A stretch of 64,000 nucleotides of DNA from the NCBI GenBank assembly GCA_020746995.1, contig JAGPXD010000002.1:4960001-5024000 (forward strand), read 5' to 3'. This document shows positions 43,344-53,305 of this stretch, one piece after another; within the stretch, counting starts at the first letter, position 1, and every line of letters begins with the position of its first letter. Origin of the DNA: Plectosphaerella cucumerina (Eukaryota; Ascomycota; Sordariomycetes; Glomerellales; Plectosphaerellaceae). The notes beneath the pieces were generated by a model. The model searched no databases. It saw nothing but the letters and a program-made list of their open reading frames with translations, and was not told the origin of the DNA. A program made the translations under genes and the position numbers.

Positions 43344-45977
43344 ATGTGGCTGTTTGAGGCAGATAGCAACGCCTTCGGGGGTAAGTGGCCCGGCGTTTCT
43401 TGTGCTGCGTCACACCAACGTGCTGACTGCCAATCCAACAGGTCGCCGACTTTGGCTCCGCCCCGGGAAGCTCTATCTTTTCGGTCGAACCGCTTCCGAA
43501 CGTATGCGCACCTTCTCTGCCTTACCGAAAACATGACCTGACGACCCTTCTAGCCGGCCAGCTCGCCATCTCCCACCAGACAATCTCCCGACGACACATG
43601 ACGATACAGGTCGACGTAGCCGACGGCGACAGCGTATGTCAGAAACACCTCTGCGCGATCTTGGCTAAACAGCTTACAGCAACGTCTCTCGACCCGATCC
43701 ACTCTCACTATCGAAGATCTCCGAACAAAGAGCGGTACAACAGTGGACGGCCAAAAGTACAAGGGCGAGAAGCTCGTGGTCTCTGAGCCGGCGGTGCATA
43801 TCAAGTTGGGCAACTGTCCGGATAGCTTCCGGTAAGACCTCTTTTCGGAATGGATCATTTGGACATGGCTAATTCAGCTCTGCGACAGCCTTTCCTGGCA
43901 GCCCGTCGTGCTCGCCTTTAGCTTCTCCAGCAAAACGCTCAAGCCCGATACTGTCGACAAGCTTCGCGACCGGCTCGAACAGCTCGACGTCAAGTTCTCG
44001 ATGGACTACCAAGTCGGCCACACAACACACGTGATATCTAAGAAGAGGAACACGTCCAAGGGTCTTCAGGCTCTGATCAACGGGAAATACATTGTGACCG
44101 ACGCCTTCGTGGACGCGCTCGAGATTGCTGCCACCACGCCTGGGGATGACAGTTCTGTACAAGGGTCGGTCTTGGAAGGGGACTTTGATGGGAACTGGCC
44201 CGACCCGCTCCAGTATCTTCCTCCCCGGGGCGGCGAGCCGGTGGAACGTCCAAACGCGGCGTACGCCCCAAACGATGACAGGCAGGAGGTCTTTGACGGG
44301 TACACCTTTATCTTCTACGACAACGGCCAGTATGACACACTGCTGGCACCCATCACAAACGGCAAAGGCAAAGCCCTGTATTTTGAGGTCAAGCCCGATG
44401 AGACGACTGTCGACGACTTCATCCTGTTTGTGAAAACCGAGGCTGGAGAAAAGGGACTTGGGTCTTTCGAAGACGGCAGCGAAGGTCGGGGCGTTGTTGT
44501 CGTCCGATTCATTCCCGCCAAGGGCGAGCACATAGACTGGTTCACCCGCTTCTTCACCGATGTCTCCCAGAGGCTGGACCACCGACCCATTGAGCAGAAT
44601 GAGTTCCTCGAGGCCATTCTTGAGAACAATGCGGCAATCCTCCGCCGCCCCTTGGAGACCGAGGCTTCTCGGCCCGAACCATCGGGTTTGCCGACTTCGT
44701 CGACTACCATGGAGGCAAGCCAAGCACCAGCAGAGGCGTCCCAGCGCCGGTCCACAAGGTCTACGCGAGCTGCAGTCGCAGAACCCTCTCCTCCTCCGTC
44801 GCCGCCGCCACGTCGATCCAGAAGAGAGCCTATCAGGCGATTCAAGGGATTTGACGATAGCAGCGACGATGACAGCAAACTTCCCATCATCGCAGATGTT
44901 TCACAAGCCCCGCCGGCAGACAGTCAAGAGGAACTGTTTGTGTCCCAGGACGTGGAACCGATGATTGTCGACGACTCGGCGTCCCCTTCCGGGTCACCAA
45001 GCCTCTCACGCAAGCGGCAGGCCCTCGATGCTGAGCTCCTGGACGACATCGCCCCAGGGGCGGCGGCAGCCAAGCGCCGACGCATTGAGGCTGGTGAGGA
45101 CCCAACTCCATGGCGCACAGCTGCCGACGCTTCTGCTAAGGCGGCGGCCGAGGCTGAGGCTGCTGAGAAGGTGAAAGAAGCTGTTGTCAAGAAGGAGGCA
45201 AAACCAAAAAAGGTCAAGGTGGAGATTGACGTGCTGGAAGTGGCACGCAAGCAGCGCGAAAAGGTCGATGCGGAGGCAAAGGCCGAGGAGGAAGACCTTC
45301 GCCGTCTTCCGGACGACATTGACTTTGCCGCCATCCGCAATAACGCCCCCGTCGAGTACATCAAGGTGCGCACTTCTCGCAAGGTCCCAACCACTCGAGA
45401 AGAAGACATCGCCTCTGGTCGCTGGGATCCGAAGTGGAACGGGCGCAAGAACTTCAAAAAGTTCCGGCAGCAAGGCGTGCCAGCTGGCCGACCACCCGTC
45501 AAGGTCATCGTCCCGCTGAAAGAGGTGAAGACGAAAGCGTACGGCATCGGTGACGAGTACTGGGACGAGGGCGGCAGTCGCAAGAAGAAGGACAAGGACA
45601 CCCAGAGGAGCACCGAGTCCAGCGCCCTGCCCGATAGCCCCGTGCGGAGCCTGACGCGGAAGACCGGGAAGGTGGTTCTTTCAGACGACAGTGATATTGA
45701 CGACTTTATCGAAGAGACACCGCAGCCGACCACGGGAGGGACAAGGGCAACGAAGAGCTCGCGGAGCACGGCCACGCAGTCACAGGGGATGGGCGTGGGC
45801 AGCTCGGCGAGCCAGTCGACGAGACAGTCGAAACGGTCGGCGCAGGGGTCAGCGCCGAGAGAGCCGCCGGCGAAGAAGGCCAAGCCGACGGCAAGGAGGG
45901 CTTTCGAGGTCGTAGACAGCGACGACGACAGCGATGAGGGCTTGTCGTTCAAGTTCGGCAGGCGGAAGAAGGTCTAG
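43344..45977 (+). CDS. Nibrin homologue (Nbs1/Xrs2), FHA-BRCT DNA repair protein
   Basis: Subunit of the Mre11-Rad50-Nbs1 complex that senses double-strand breaks and recruits ATM/Tel1. Exons 43344-43380, 43442-43501, 43554-43633, 43680-43831 and 43889-45977; 805 aa. N-terminal FHA domain: MWLFEAD, LWLRPGKLYLFGRTASE, ISRRHMTI, KSGTTVDGQKYKG. BRCT-type region: FSFSSKTLKPDTVDKL, HVISKKRNTSKGLQALINGKY and VTDAFVDAL. The long middle is charged and disordered. Near residues 629-636 is KNFKKFRQ, matching the Mre11-binding motif, and the extreme C-terminus has an acidic patch then FKFGRRKKV, matching the Tel1/ATM-binding FxF/Y motif. The protein therefore appears complete and functional. The acceptor of exon 5 must be the second AG (ACAG at 43888). 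Confidence 0.93.
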
Positions 45978-46352
45978 GCCGCTCCATCGGTCAATACTAT
46001 CGCCCGAGCGGTGAAGACTGGCTGCCGAGCAAGGTTGGCGGGCGGAAGGAGGAATAAGGGCATGCCCCAGGGCCCTGACAATGATACCCAAATACGAGTG
46101 CATTACAGTACAGCGACTTGATCAGTTTACAGAATACCTCTGCATCCCGATGGCCAGGCCTTGCGCGGAATATTTTGGCCGAGTGCCTTAAGTCCGGATC
46201 CTATATCATCTCCGCTGTGGGCACCCCGACACGAGTGTAATCCCGCGCCCTTCATCCTGGCCGTGACTACCCAAAGGGCGCGACATGAGGTGCTATATAT
46301 GCCGCTGCGCATGACACCGATGATACTTGAAGATCAGCAGCAACAAGTCATC
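45978..46352. promoter_or_regulatory. GNAT gene promoter with TATA
   Basis: 375 bp between Nbs1 and the GNAT gene. TATATAT at 46294-46300 lies about 55 bp before ATG 46353. If transcription starts from this TATA, the upstream ATGs at 46299 and 46311 would be too close, supporting 46353 as the start. Confidence 0.5.
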
Positions 46353-46892
46353 ATGGCCAGCAAACCCCTCAATTTCAGCATTGCCGGCGAGCAAGACGCC
46401 GAGCGCCTCCAGCAGCTCATTCAATCAGCCTTCCGAGCCGAAGACACCAGGGCAGACTGGGTGGGAGATATGGGCCTCGCCTCGAGTTTCCACCTCAGCG
46501 TCGATGAGGTCCTCCCCGTCATCAACAACCCCGAGAGCGATTACCTCGTCGCCAGGGACCCGGAAACAGGAGCCATCTTGGGCGTGGTCGCAGTGCTGAA
46601 ACGGGGGCAAACCGGACGTCTGGCCATGCTCGCGGTCGACCCTTCGCTTCACCGGGGCGGCATCGGGCGACAGATTGTGTCATACGCCCAGGAGTACTGC
46701 AGCAAGACTTGGGGCGTCGAGAAGCTGGGGCTGAATGCTCTCTCTACCCGCCAGGCGCTCATCTCGTGGTACTCGCGCTGTGGGTTCAAGGAGACCGGCG
46801 AGAGAACGCCGTTCCCGTACGATCGGTTCCCGGACCGAGAACTGCAGGAGGGACTTGTGTTTGTCGAGATGGAGAAGGATATCTCAGTGTAA
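46353..46892 (+). CDS. GNAT-family N-acetyltransferase
   Basis: Acetyl-CoA dependent acyltransferase, 179 aa, intronless. Motif A is LAMLAVDPSLHRGGIGRQIVSYA, where HRGGIG binds the pyrophosphate of acetyl-CoA; the motif-B region is LNALSTRQALISWYSRCGFKETGE. Substrate unknown; small-molecule amines or peptides are typical. In-frame ATGs exist at 46299 and 46311, but the TATA box sits between them and 46353 opens with MASKPLNFSIAG, directly preceding the fold. The stop is followed at about 250 bp by the convergent cytochrome b5-like gene. Confidence 0.85.
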   Translation: MASKPLNFSIAGEQDAERLQQLIQSAFRAEDTRADWVGDMGLASSFHLSVDEVLPVINNPESDYLVARDPETGAILGVVAVLKRGQTGRLAMLAVDPSLHRGGIGRQIVSYAQEYCSKTWGVEKLGLNALSTRQALISWYSRCGFKETGERTPFPYDRFPDRELQEGLVFVEMEKDISV

Positions 46893-47139
46893 CGCTCGAT
46901 GTAAGTACGCGCCTCTAGGCAGAGAGGAGAGATCTAACCTTATTTCCGTTCTAGCCACAGCTTGTCCGCCTTACATCGCTTTCCCCACCACCTCGAAACA
47001 GCATCGTCCTGGAATCATAAGGCGCGCTTTGATGCAAACTCTTTCGTTCTCTTACAGTGACAACGCTTCTTCGATGCGTCTAGTGCTCGTCTATATGCGG
47101 GGGTATCATATCTCCATCGTATGCCTTGCCGTGCCCTAT

Positions 47140-48231
47140 CTAATCCATCTCGTCCATCTTGCTTTGCTTGTTGACAGCTTCCTCCTCTGGCACCAGCAAG
47201 CCCACCAGACAGGCGGTCAACATGGTCTCGTAATTGACCCAAGGGTGGACCTCGCCAAAGAGTTTCGTCCCGTCGCGGCCGGCGCATCGCAGCAGCTCGG
47301 GGCCGCCACCAGGGTGGTAGGGCACATAGGGGGTGATGTTGTAGACTCTTCCGCCCAGTGCGGTCCAGGCGTCCTTGCCCTTACGTCCGTTGTAGTGCTT
47401 GAGCATGGATGGGGTGACCTTGAGGTAGGGCGTGTCGGACGGCAGGTTGCGCAGGTCTGCGTTGGGACCGGAGATACGGGCCCAGTCGAGGGGAGAGTGA
47501 CCAGGCGTGAGAAGAACCTTGCGTGAGGGCTTCTGAGGCGCCTGGGAGTGTGTCGGTGGCGGTGCGAGGGAGGAGGAAGAAGAGGGGCCACCGCGGTTGG
47601 GGATCGGGAGGGAGGACCCTCTGGCAACCTGAGGCGAGTTGGCAAGGAAGGGCGAGGTGCGCTTCGGTGGTGCCATGGAAGGATCGCGAGCGACTTGGGG
47701 CGAGTTGGCGAGGAAGGGAGAGGTCTGGGGAGGTCGGGAGGGCGTTGCGCGGCCCGGGAACGGCGGGGGGGCCATAACAGAGGGTGTCGAGGAGAGTGTT
47801 GGGTTGATAGCTGGCGCGGGTGCTGATATGGCGGGCGCTGACGGGCTATCATCTGTGGAGAGGGCGAAAGACGGGACGGGAGGCATATCAGCCCGCGTCT
47901 TTGCCTTAGGTGTCGCATGTTCCTCCTCCTCCGCGCTGTCGGGTTCCGCGATAGTCGGGGGCTCTGGGCGCCGCATTGTCGGCGGGGGAGGCATGGAGAC
48001 ATGCTCCTCGACATGTATTGTCGGTCCTTTCGCAGTCTCCTCCTCAACATGACGCTCCTCCTTATCCGCGACTCCGTTTAGTGACGGCGCGGCGCGGCGC
48101 TCTGGGGTTGGCGTCGGCTGGTTCTGCGCCGAGAGCAGGAACGGCGGGAGGTAGGGGTGTATCCATGGCGGCTGGGCGACGATAACCCAGACGACGGACG
48201 CTACAATGAGCGAGTAGCCGACGTAGCCCAT
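47140..48231 (-). CDS. Membrane-anchored cytochrome b5-like heme-binding protein
   Basis: 363 aa, intronless. The N-terminal hydrophobic segment (GYSLIVASVVWVIVA) is a signal anchor; then a long Pro/Ser/Glu-rich linker containing two copies of TSPFLANSPQVAR separated by about 13 residues, and a C-terminal cytochrome b5 fold: YLKVTPSMLKHYNGRKGKDAWTALGGRVYN, YVPYHPGGGPELL (first heme His in HPGG) and LFGEVHPWVNYE (second His). The arrangement resembles the fungal IRC21-type b5 proteins. ER or outer membrane electron carrier is inferred. The chosen ATG 48231 begins MGYVGYS; an upstream in-frame ATG at 48354 would put 41 polar residues before the membrane anchor. Confidence 0.85.
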   Translation of the reverse strand: MGYVGYSLIVASVVWVIVAQPPWIHPYLPPFLLSAQNQPTPTPERRAAPSLNGVADKEERHVEEETAKGPTIHVEEHVSMPPPPTMRRPEPPTIAEPDSAEEEEHATPKAKTRADMPPVPSFALSTDDSPSAPAISAPAPAINPTLSSTPSVMAPPPFPGRATPSRPPQTSPFLANSPQVARDPSMAPPKRTSPFLANSPQVARGSSLPIPNRGGPSSSSSLAPPPTHSQAPQKPSRKVLLTPGHSPLDWARISGPNADLRNLPSDTPYLKVTPSMLKHYNGRKGKDAWTALGGRVYNITPYVPYHPGGGPELLRCAGRDGTKLFGEVHPWVNYETMLTACLVGLLVPEEEAVNKQSKMDEMD

Positions 48232-49253
48232 GGCGGCAGATAAGTGCGCCGGCGGGTAGGTGATGTGACGGTTGGCGGCGTTGGGTTTGCGGTTTTGGGT
48301 TCGGAGTCGTGTGGAAGGGTTGGTCGACGAAGACCGAGGGGCACTCCGTGACATCAGCCAGAGAATGTTTGATTAGTAATGTGCATTCGGGGCCGTTGAT
48401 GGGCTGTGGCGTCAAAAGCGGGTCTCGGCCGTTGTCCTGGAGGGATGGCCCGAGGCGTGTTGACGTGCAGGCGGAGGGACAGGAGGTTTTTCTTTTTCAA
48501 TCACAGCAAACGTTCCCATAGCAGAGCCTCCATGTTCGGAGGGCGCCTTGGATTACGCCACCGACTCAAATATCTGTAATGTATTGAAACATACCGTCAA
48601 AGGACAAGAGAACCGCTATGCACTAGCTTTTTGCTGGGCAAGAAGCCCCAGCTGACGACAGGGCCGCGAAGCACCCCCTGCAGCAATGGAGGAAAGTCGG
48701 CAGTGCAAGGATCGTGGAGATACTCTACAAACGTGCTCAACACGTCAAATGCCATGATGTGTCGATAGCTTGAAATGCAGCCTTACAGTGTGTTTCCTTT
48801 CCGTTACGCGGGCAAGCTGATCTTTCCATTGACGTTATCTGCACACCTGGAAGACCATGTGCCCTTCTTCCTGACTACCAAAATCAAGGCACCAACAGTA
48901 GAGGCTATCTCCGACACTCCATTTAGACGCATTAGTAGCATTCATCATAGAAGCAGCGAACTCTCGTAGCGAGGCAGCTTTTGGCTCCCGCAGCTCCAAC
49001 CCCAGATATCATGCAGTCAGCCAGAACAAGTACATCCGAGCTTCTCCCGCCCAGCCATAAACGCAGAAAGGGCGAGACTTGAGACAAACAAACTTATCAT
49101 CTCCAGCATCGCCTTCTCTCATTGAGGTGTTCGCCAAGCTGAAGCCGAGGCAGGTCGCGGAGGCTGTATGTGAAGATGCGGAGACTGAATACGCGGATAA
49201 CCTCGTCGGTTCAGTCAGCGCACAGTATCATCTCACCACTGGATGTCGTGATT

Positions 49254-49404
49254 GGGCGTAATTATGCAGACGCCCGCCATGAACTACCTCATTAGGACCA
49301 ACATCCCAACATTACGCCCGAAGTCTGTGGAGACACCATGATTTCGTGACGATGATTCATAGTGAGCAAGGCATGATAGGGCCGCCAATGTGGCAGGGCG
49401 TAAT
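49254..49404. repeat. Three GGGCGTAAT 9-mers, one inverted
   Basis: GGGCGTAAT at 49254-49262, its reverse complement ATTACGCCC at 49311-49319, and GGGCGTAAT again at 49396-49404. The first pair frames a 48 bp loop. No coding context; could be remnant terminal inverted repeats or chance. Confidence 0.35.
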
Positions 49405-49616
49405 CAACGCAACTGGACCAGGGGCTGTGTGACCACGGCCTCGCTACCTAAGATCCAAGTATAAAGAGGTTGGGAGAGAGTGCATTTCAATCAAATCATC
49501 GGCACTCTCGTCTGCAGCGAAGCAAGATGCAGGCTGGACAAAGCCAGCTGGTTCTGGCTCGGACGGTGTAAGTCAACTCTCTCCCTTTTCCACCTGCCCG
49601 ACTTCGAAGGCGTGCA

Positions 49617-49917
49617 CCATGAAGAACTTTTGCCGAACCGATGTTCCTGAATGAAGGACAAAATGAACCGACATCGCCAGAAACAGCACATTTTCCAATT
49701 ACATCTGCTCTTCAAATCGTTTGAACGGCGGCTGACGTGCGAGCCATGGCCTAGCCCAGAATCGATTCATTGCACATCTTACTCCTGTACTCGGAAGGTT
49801 CGTTCCCTATTTTCTTTCTCTCTGCAACAGGCACTTGTTCCATGAAGATCATTATTTTGCCGAACCGATGTTCTCAAATGAAGGACAAAAAGAACCGACA
49901 TCGCCAGACACAACACG
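49617..49917 (+). repeat. Diverged direct duplication
   Basis: The sequence beginning CCATGAAGA and running through TTTTGCCGAACCGATGTTC and ACCGACATCGCCAGA at 49617-49690 recurs at 49840-49917 with about 80% identity by eye. Weaker similarity continues on both sides, suggesting one ~220 bp unit duplicated in tandem. Confidence 0.75.
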
Positions 49918-50907
49918 CCCGCTGCTTTTGTTTCCATCAAACTGTTCTCCATCACATTTGGACAGCTGCTAATTTCTCCTCATATCTATGAATCAGGTCC
50001 GTTCGAGTATCTTGAGCACTCCAGATTTTGTCAATCGAGGTAGAACAATCATAATATCACGGCAATCAATGCACTTCCCAGTTGTTGAGAGAAACACCTG
50101 GATGCCTTGCATCACACTTCTTTAGTGTCCCGAGTCAATACAACATCACAGTCCTGGAGCCCCGTTCACTTAGAACATGTCACTCAGAGTAGTACATCCG
50201 GGAGTTAGGCGATAACGTTCCCAAGATATCTTTGTCAGGGTTCATGAAAATAGAAAGCTCCGTGGGCGAATTTAGCCGCGGGGAGTCAGCAGTCAGCAGC
50301 GCACTTAAATGCCCAAGTAGGCAGGTAGCTAGCTATGCAGTCGTATTCCATCGGTCGATATTCCTGTCAGCCTGTACAAGTAGTGCCTATGCCCGCCCCT
50401 CAGCATGCTGCGGACGGGAAGATGGGAGAGTTGGTTGGCCCCTGAAGGATGCGCTCGCAGGCGCGTTCACGCTGCGGCTTCCCCACCTTTTCGATGCAAT
50501 GCTGAACTGTCTGAAGGGACGGGCCAGTCTCTCCTTTCGGGTGTGTTACCGGCCATGCAGCTGATGGCGGGGTTCTTCATTGGCGAGGGGTGGTCTGGAG
50601 CAACACAGGGTGAGCGCACAAGCTTTGTCCTACCTAGTCTGACATACCCCTCGAGTAGATTGATACGTGGAAATGGCTTCGAAGGATCCACGCTTGCGCC
50701 CGACGACTTTGAACAGGGCCCCGTAGGTCTCTCGTCAAGGTTGCCGACTGGACCGTCGGCTGTACGACTGCTAGAGACTGGCCCAGGGGCCTGGGGATGA
50801 TCGACGAGGAGGGGTATTATATGAAGAAAGCTGCCGCCTTCTGATGTTTATGGTCCTTTTGCAGTGCCTATCATTCGTTGCCCCTCACGAATTACTCGAG
50901 ATCCAAA

Positions 50908-52474
50908 ATGGCCCCCTCAATCGACTTCACGGTGAGTTTGACTTCAAGAGCAAACCAAGATGAGCCAAATGATGTACCTAGTAGTTGACTTTGGCGACAG
51001 ACTTTCCCCGGCAACATCATCAATGGCCAGTTCGTGCCAACTTCGGTGACCAGACACTCTGTCGACCCCGCAACGGAAGAGCCCTTGTACGAGGTCCCTG
51101 TGGCCGACAAGGCGCAGCTCGATGATGCCGTCAAGCATGCCCGCGTGGCCTTCAAGTCGTGGAAGAAGACGACACACGAGGAGAGATCAAAGCTTCTTCT
51201 TGCCTTTGTCGACCTCATCGAAGCTAACCGAGAGGGCTTGGAGAAGCTGCAGACCCGGGAGCAGGGCAAGCCCCTGAGCCTGGCGCAGCAGGAGGTCACC
51301 ATGACCATCGACTGGTTGCGCGCCTTTGCGACAATGAAGATCGAAGAGGAGATACTCGAGGATGACGAGGAAAAGACCATCTACGCGACGTTCCCGCCCC
51401 TTGGCGTCTGCGGCGCTATCGTCCCGTGGAACTGGCCCATCCTCCTCGGCCTGATCAAAGTCGGTCCCGCATTGATGACGGGCAACACCATCATCATGAA
51501 GCCTTCGCCCTACACGCCTTACTGCGACCTCAAGCTCGGTGAACTCGGCATGTCCGTGTTCCCTCCCGGTGTGTTCCAGGTGCTCAGTGGCGGCGACGAC
51601 CTTGGCCCTTGGATGACGTCGCACCCTGGCATCGACATGATCGCCTTCACTGGCTCTATCGCCACGGGAAAGCGCGTGGCCGAGAGCTGCGCCAAGACGC
51701 TCAAGCGGTACACGCTCGAGCTTGGAGGTAATGATGCCGCCATCGTCTGCGAGGATGTCGACTTTGCCAAGTGCATCCCCAAGATCGCGACACTATCGTT
51801 CCTGAACTCGGGCCAGATTTGCATGTTGACCAAGCGCATCTACGTTCACGAGAAGATCTACGATCAGTTCAGGGACGCCATGGTCGACTTTACCAAGAAC
51901 AACATCAAGACGGGCGGCGGGTTCGAGCCCGGCGTCGTCGTAGGACCTCTCCAGAACAAGATGCAGTGAGTGTTGCCCTCCGCTCAAGGAGTCTTCATGT
52001 TTCTGACAAGCTCGCAGACACGACCTCGTCAAGAACATGTACGCCGATATCGAAAAGGAAGGCTGGACCGTGGCGCTCGAGGGCTCGGCCACAAAGTCGG
52101 ACAAGGGATACTACGTCGAGCCATCCATCATCGACAACCCGCCCGAGGACTCGCGCATCGTCACCGAGGAGCCATTTGGCCCCATCGTGCCGCTTCTCAA
52201 GTGGTCCTCGGAGGACGACGTCATGGAGCGCGCCAACGCTCTCACGACAGGCCTAGGCGCCTCGGTCTGGAGCAAGGATATCGTGCGGGCGGAGCGCCTG
52301 GCTCGCGAGCTGAGTGCCGGCAGTGTCTGGGTCAATTCGCATTTCGACGTGGCGCCCAACGTGCCCTTTGGCGGTCACAAGGAGAGCGGTATTGGCATGG
52401 AGTTGGGCATTGAGGGCTTCAAGCAGTACACCAACAGCAGGAGCCTGTGGGTGTGGAAGAAGGTGTTTGAGTGA
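50908..52474 (+). CDS. Aldehyde dehydrogenase (NAD(P)+ dependent)
   Basis: Oxidises aldehydes to acids; 481 aa, the standard family length. Exons 50908-50931 (8 codons), 51001-51965, 52018-52474. Rossmann-fold motif VPWNWPILL, FTGSIATGKRVAESC, general base Glu248 in LELGGND, nucleophile Cys282 in NSGQICM, and the C-terminal EEPFGPIVPLL and NVPFGGHKESGIGMELG are all present. The short first exon MAPSIDFT is required, since the second exon lacks a start codon before conserved sequence. No peroxisomal or mitochondrial signal is visible, so cytosolic. Neighbour is a secreted M20 peptidase. The closest group appears to be fungal broad-specificity ALDHs with the LSFLNSGQICML signature. Confidence 0.93.
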
Positions 52475-53305
52475 GGGCGGGGCTGGTGCGAGGCGATTCA
52501 GGGGTATTTCATAGGGCTCACCGGGGCAGCTTTCAGGGGCTTCGTGTCAAGAGAAGCATGCCGTAACGCAACCTGAACATCTCCCAACCCCTCGTACAGG
52601 TATCGGCGTCAGCCCGGCCGGCGACATGACCGAGATTCGCACTTCACCGACTCTCTCCATCCCGACATCCACGTTGACCCGTGCTTACCTGCAATTATGA
52701 CCGCCGATACGGCCCCGAAGATGCCTCCATCCCCGCAATGCCAAGGACCCCATCGATCGGCGAAGCCTTTTCCTCGGGCAACTCTAGCATCAATGAAACC
52801 CTGCTCCGCAAGATCCTCACTTCAACACTTCTCTCCTTCCTCCTCTAGCCTAACGGCCTCCCGCCCCTCCACCCTCTCCCCCGCCAGAACCCCGCCATCC
52901 GACCTTTCGGCATTCGGTCGGAGATGAGGAAGATAAGGAAGCAGGTGTCTGTCGGGAAACGTCGATGTCAAGTGGCAAGGCCGGGCCTATCACAGACATC
53001 GCTTGCTTCTATCCGGGCAACCTGGGCCGCCCAGAGGACGTCGACGAGGGACTTTAGGCACGCGGCGAGCAGACTGATAGTCCCTGACGATGTCATCGCT
53101 TCCATGAAAGGTGCCGTCTGGGCATGCCAAGAGATCGACTCTGGACGATATCGGAGGGAAGATGATTCCTGGTCTTAGGGTGACCCAACTTTGGGGTCAA
53201 GCTGCTTGGGATACATAAGGATCGCCGTTCCCTAAGCATCGACGCTGCCGCCACAGAGCAGAGCACCTCACTACACTGTCAAGCAGCATCAAAGCCCGCT
53301 TCACC
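52475..53305. other. Intergenic
   Basis: 831 bp. Two adjoining frames at 52697-53178 are open but have no domain, no shared phase or splice sites, and were not accepted as a gene. The right end holds the peptidase 5' region. Confidence 0.5.

Larger units (their letters stand above)
48232..50907. other. 2.7 kb gene-free region with diverged local repeats
   Basis: No ORF with domain or splice support. Contains a ~220 bp-spaced imperfect direct repeat (49617-49690 and 49840-49917), three GGGCGTAAT 9-mers (49254, 49311 inverted, 49396) and, near the right end, a TATTATATGA about 90 bp before the aldehyde dehydrogenase ATG. Confidence 0.6.

Noticed and set aside
52697..53178. Two adjacent open frames that might be an unannotated or decayed gene
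   Set aside because: The frames do not join by recognisable splice sites and show no family motif.
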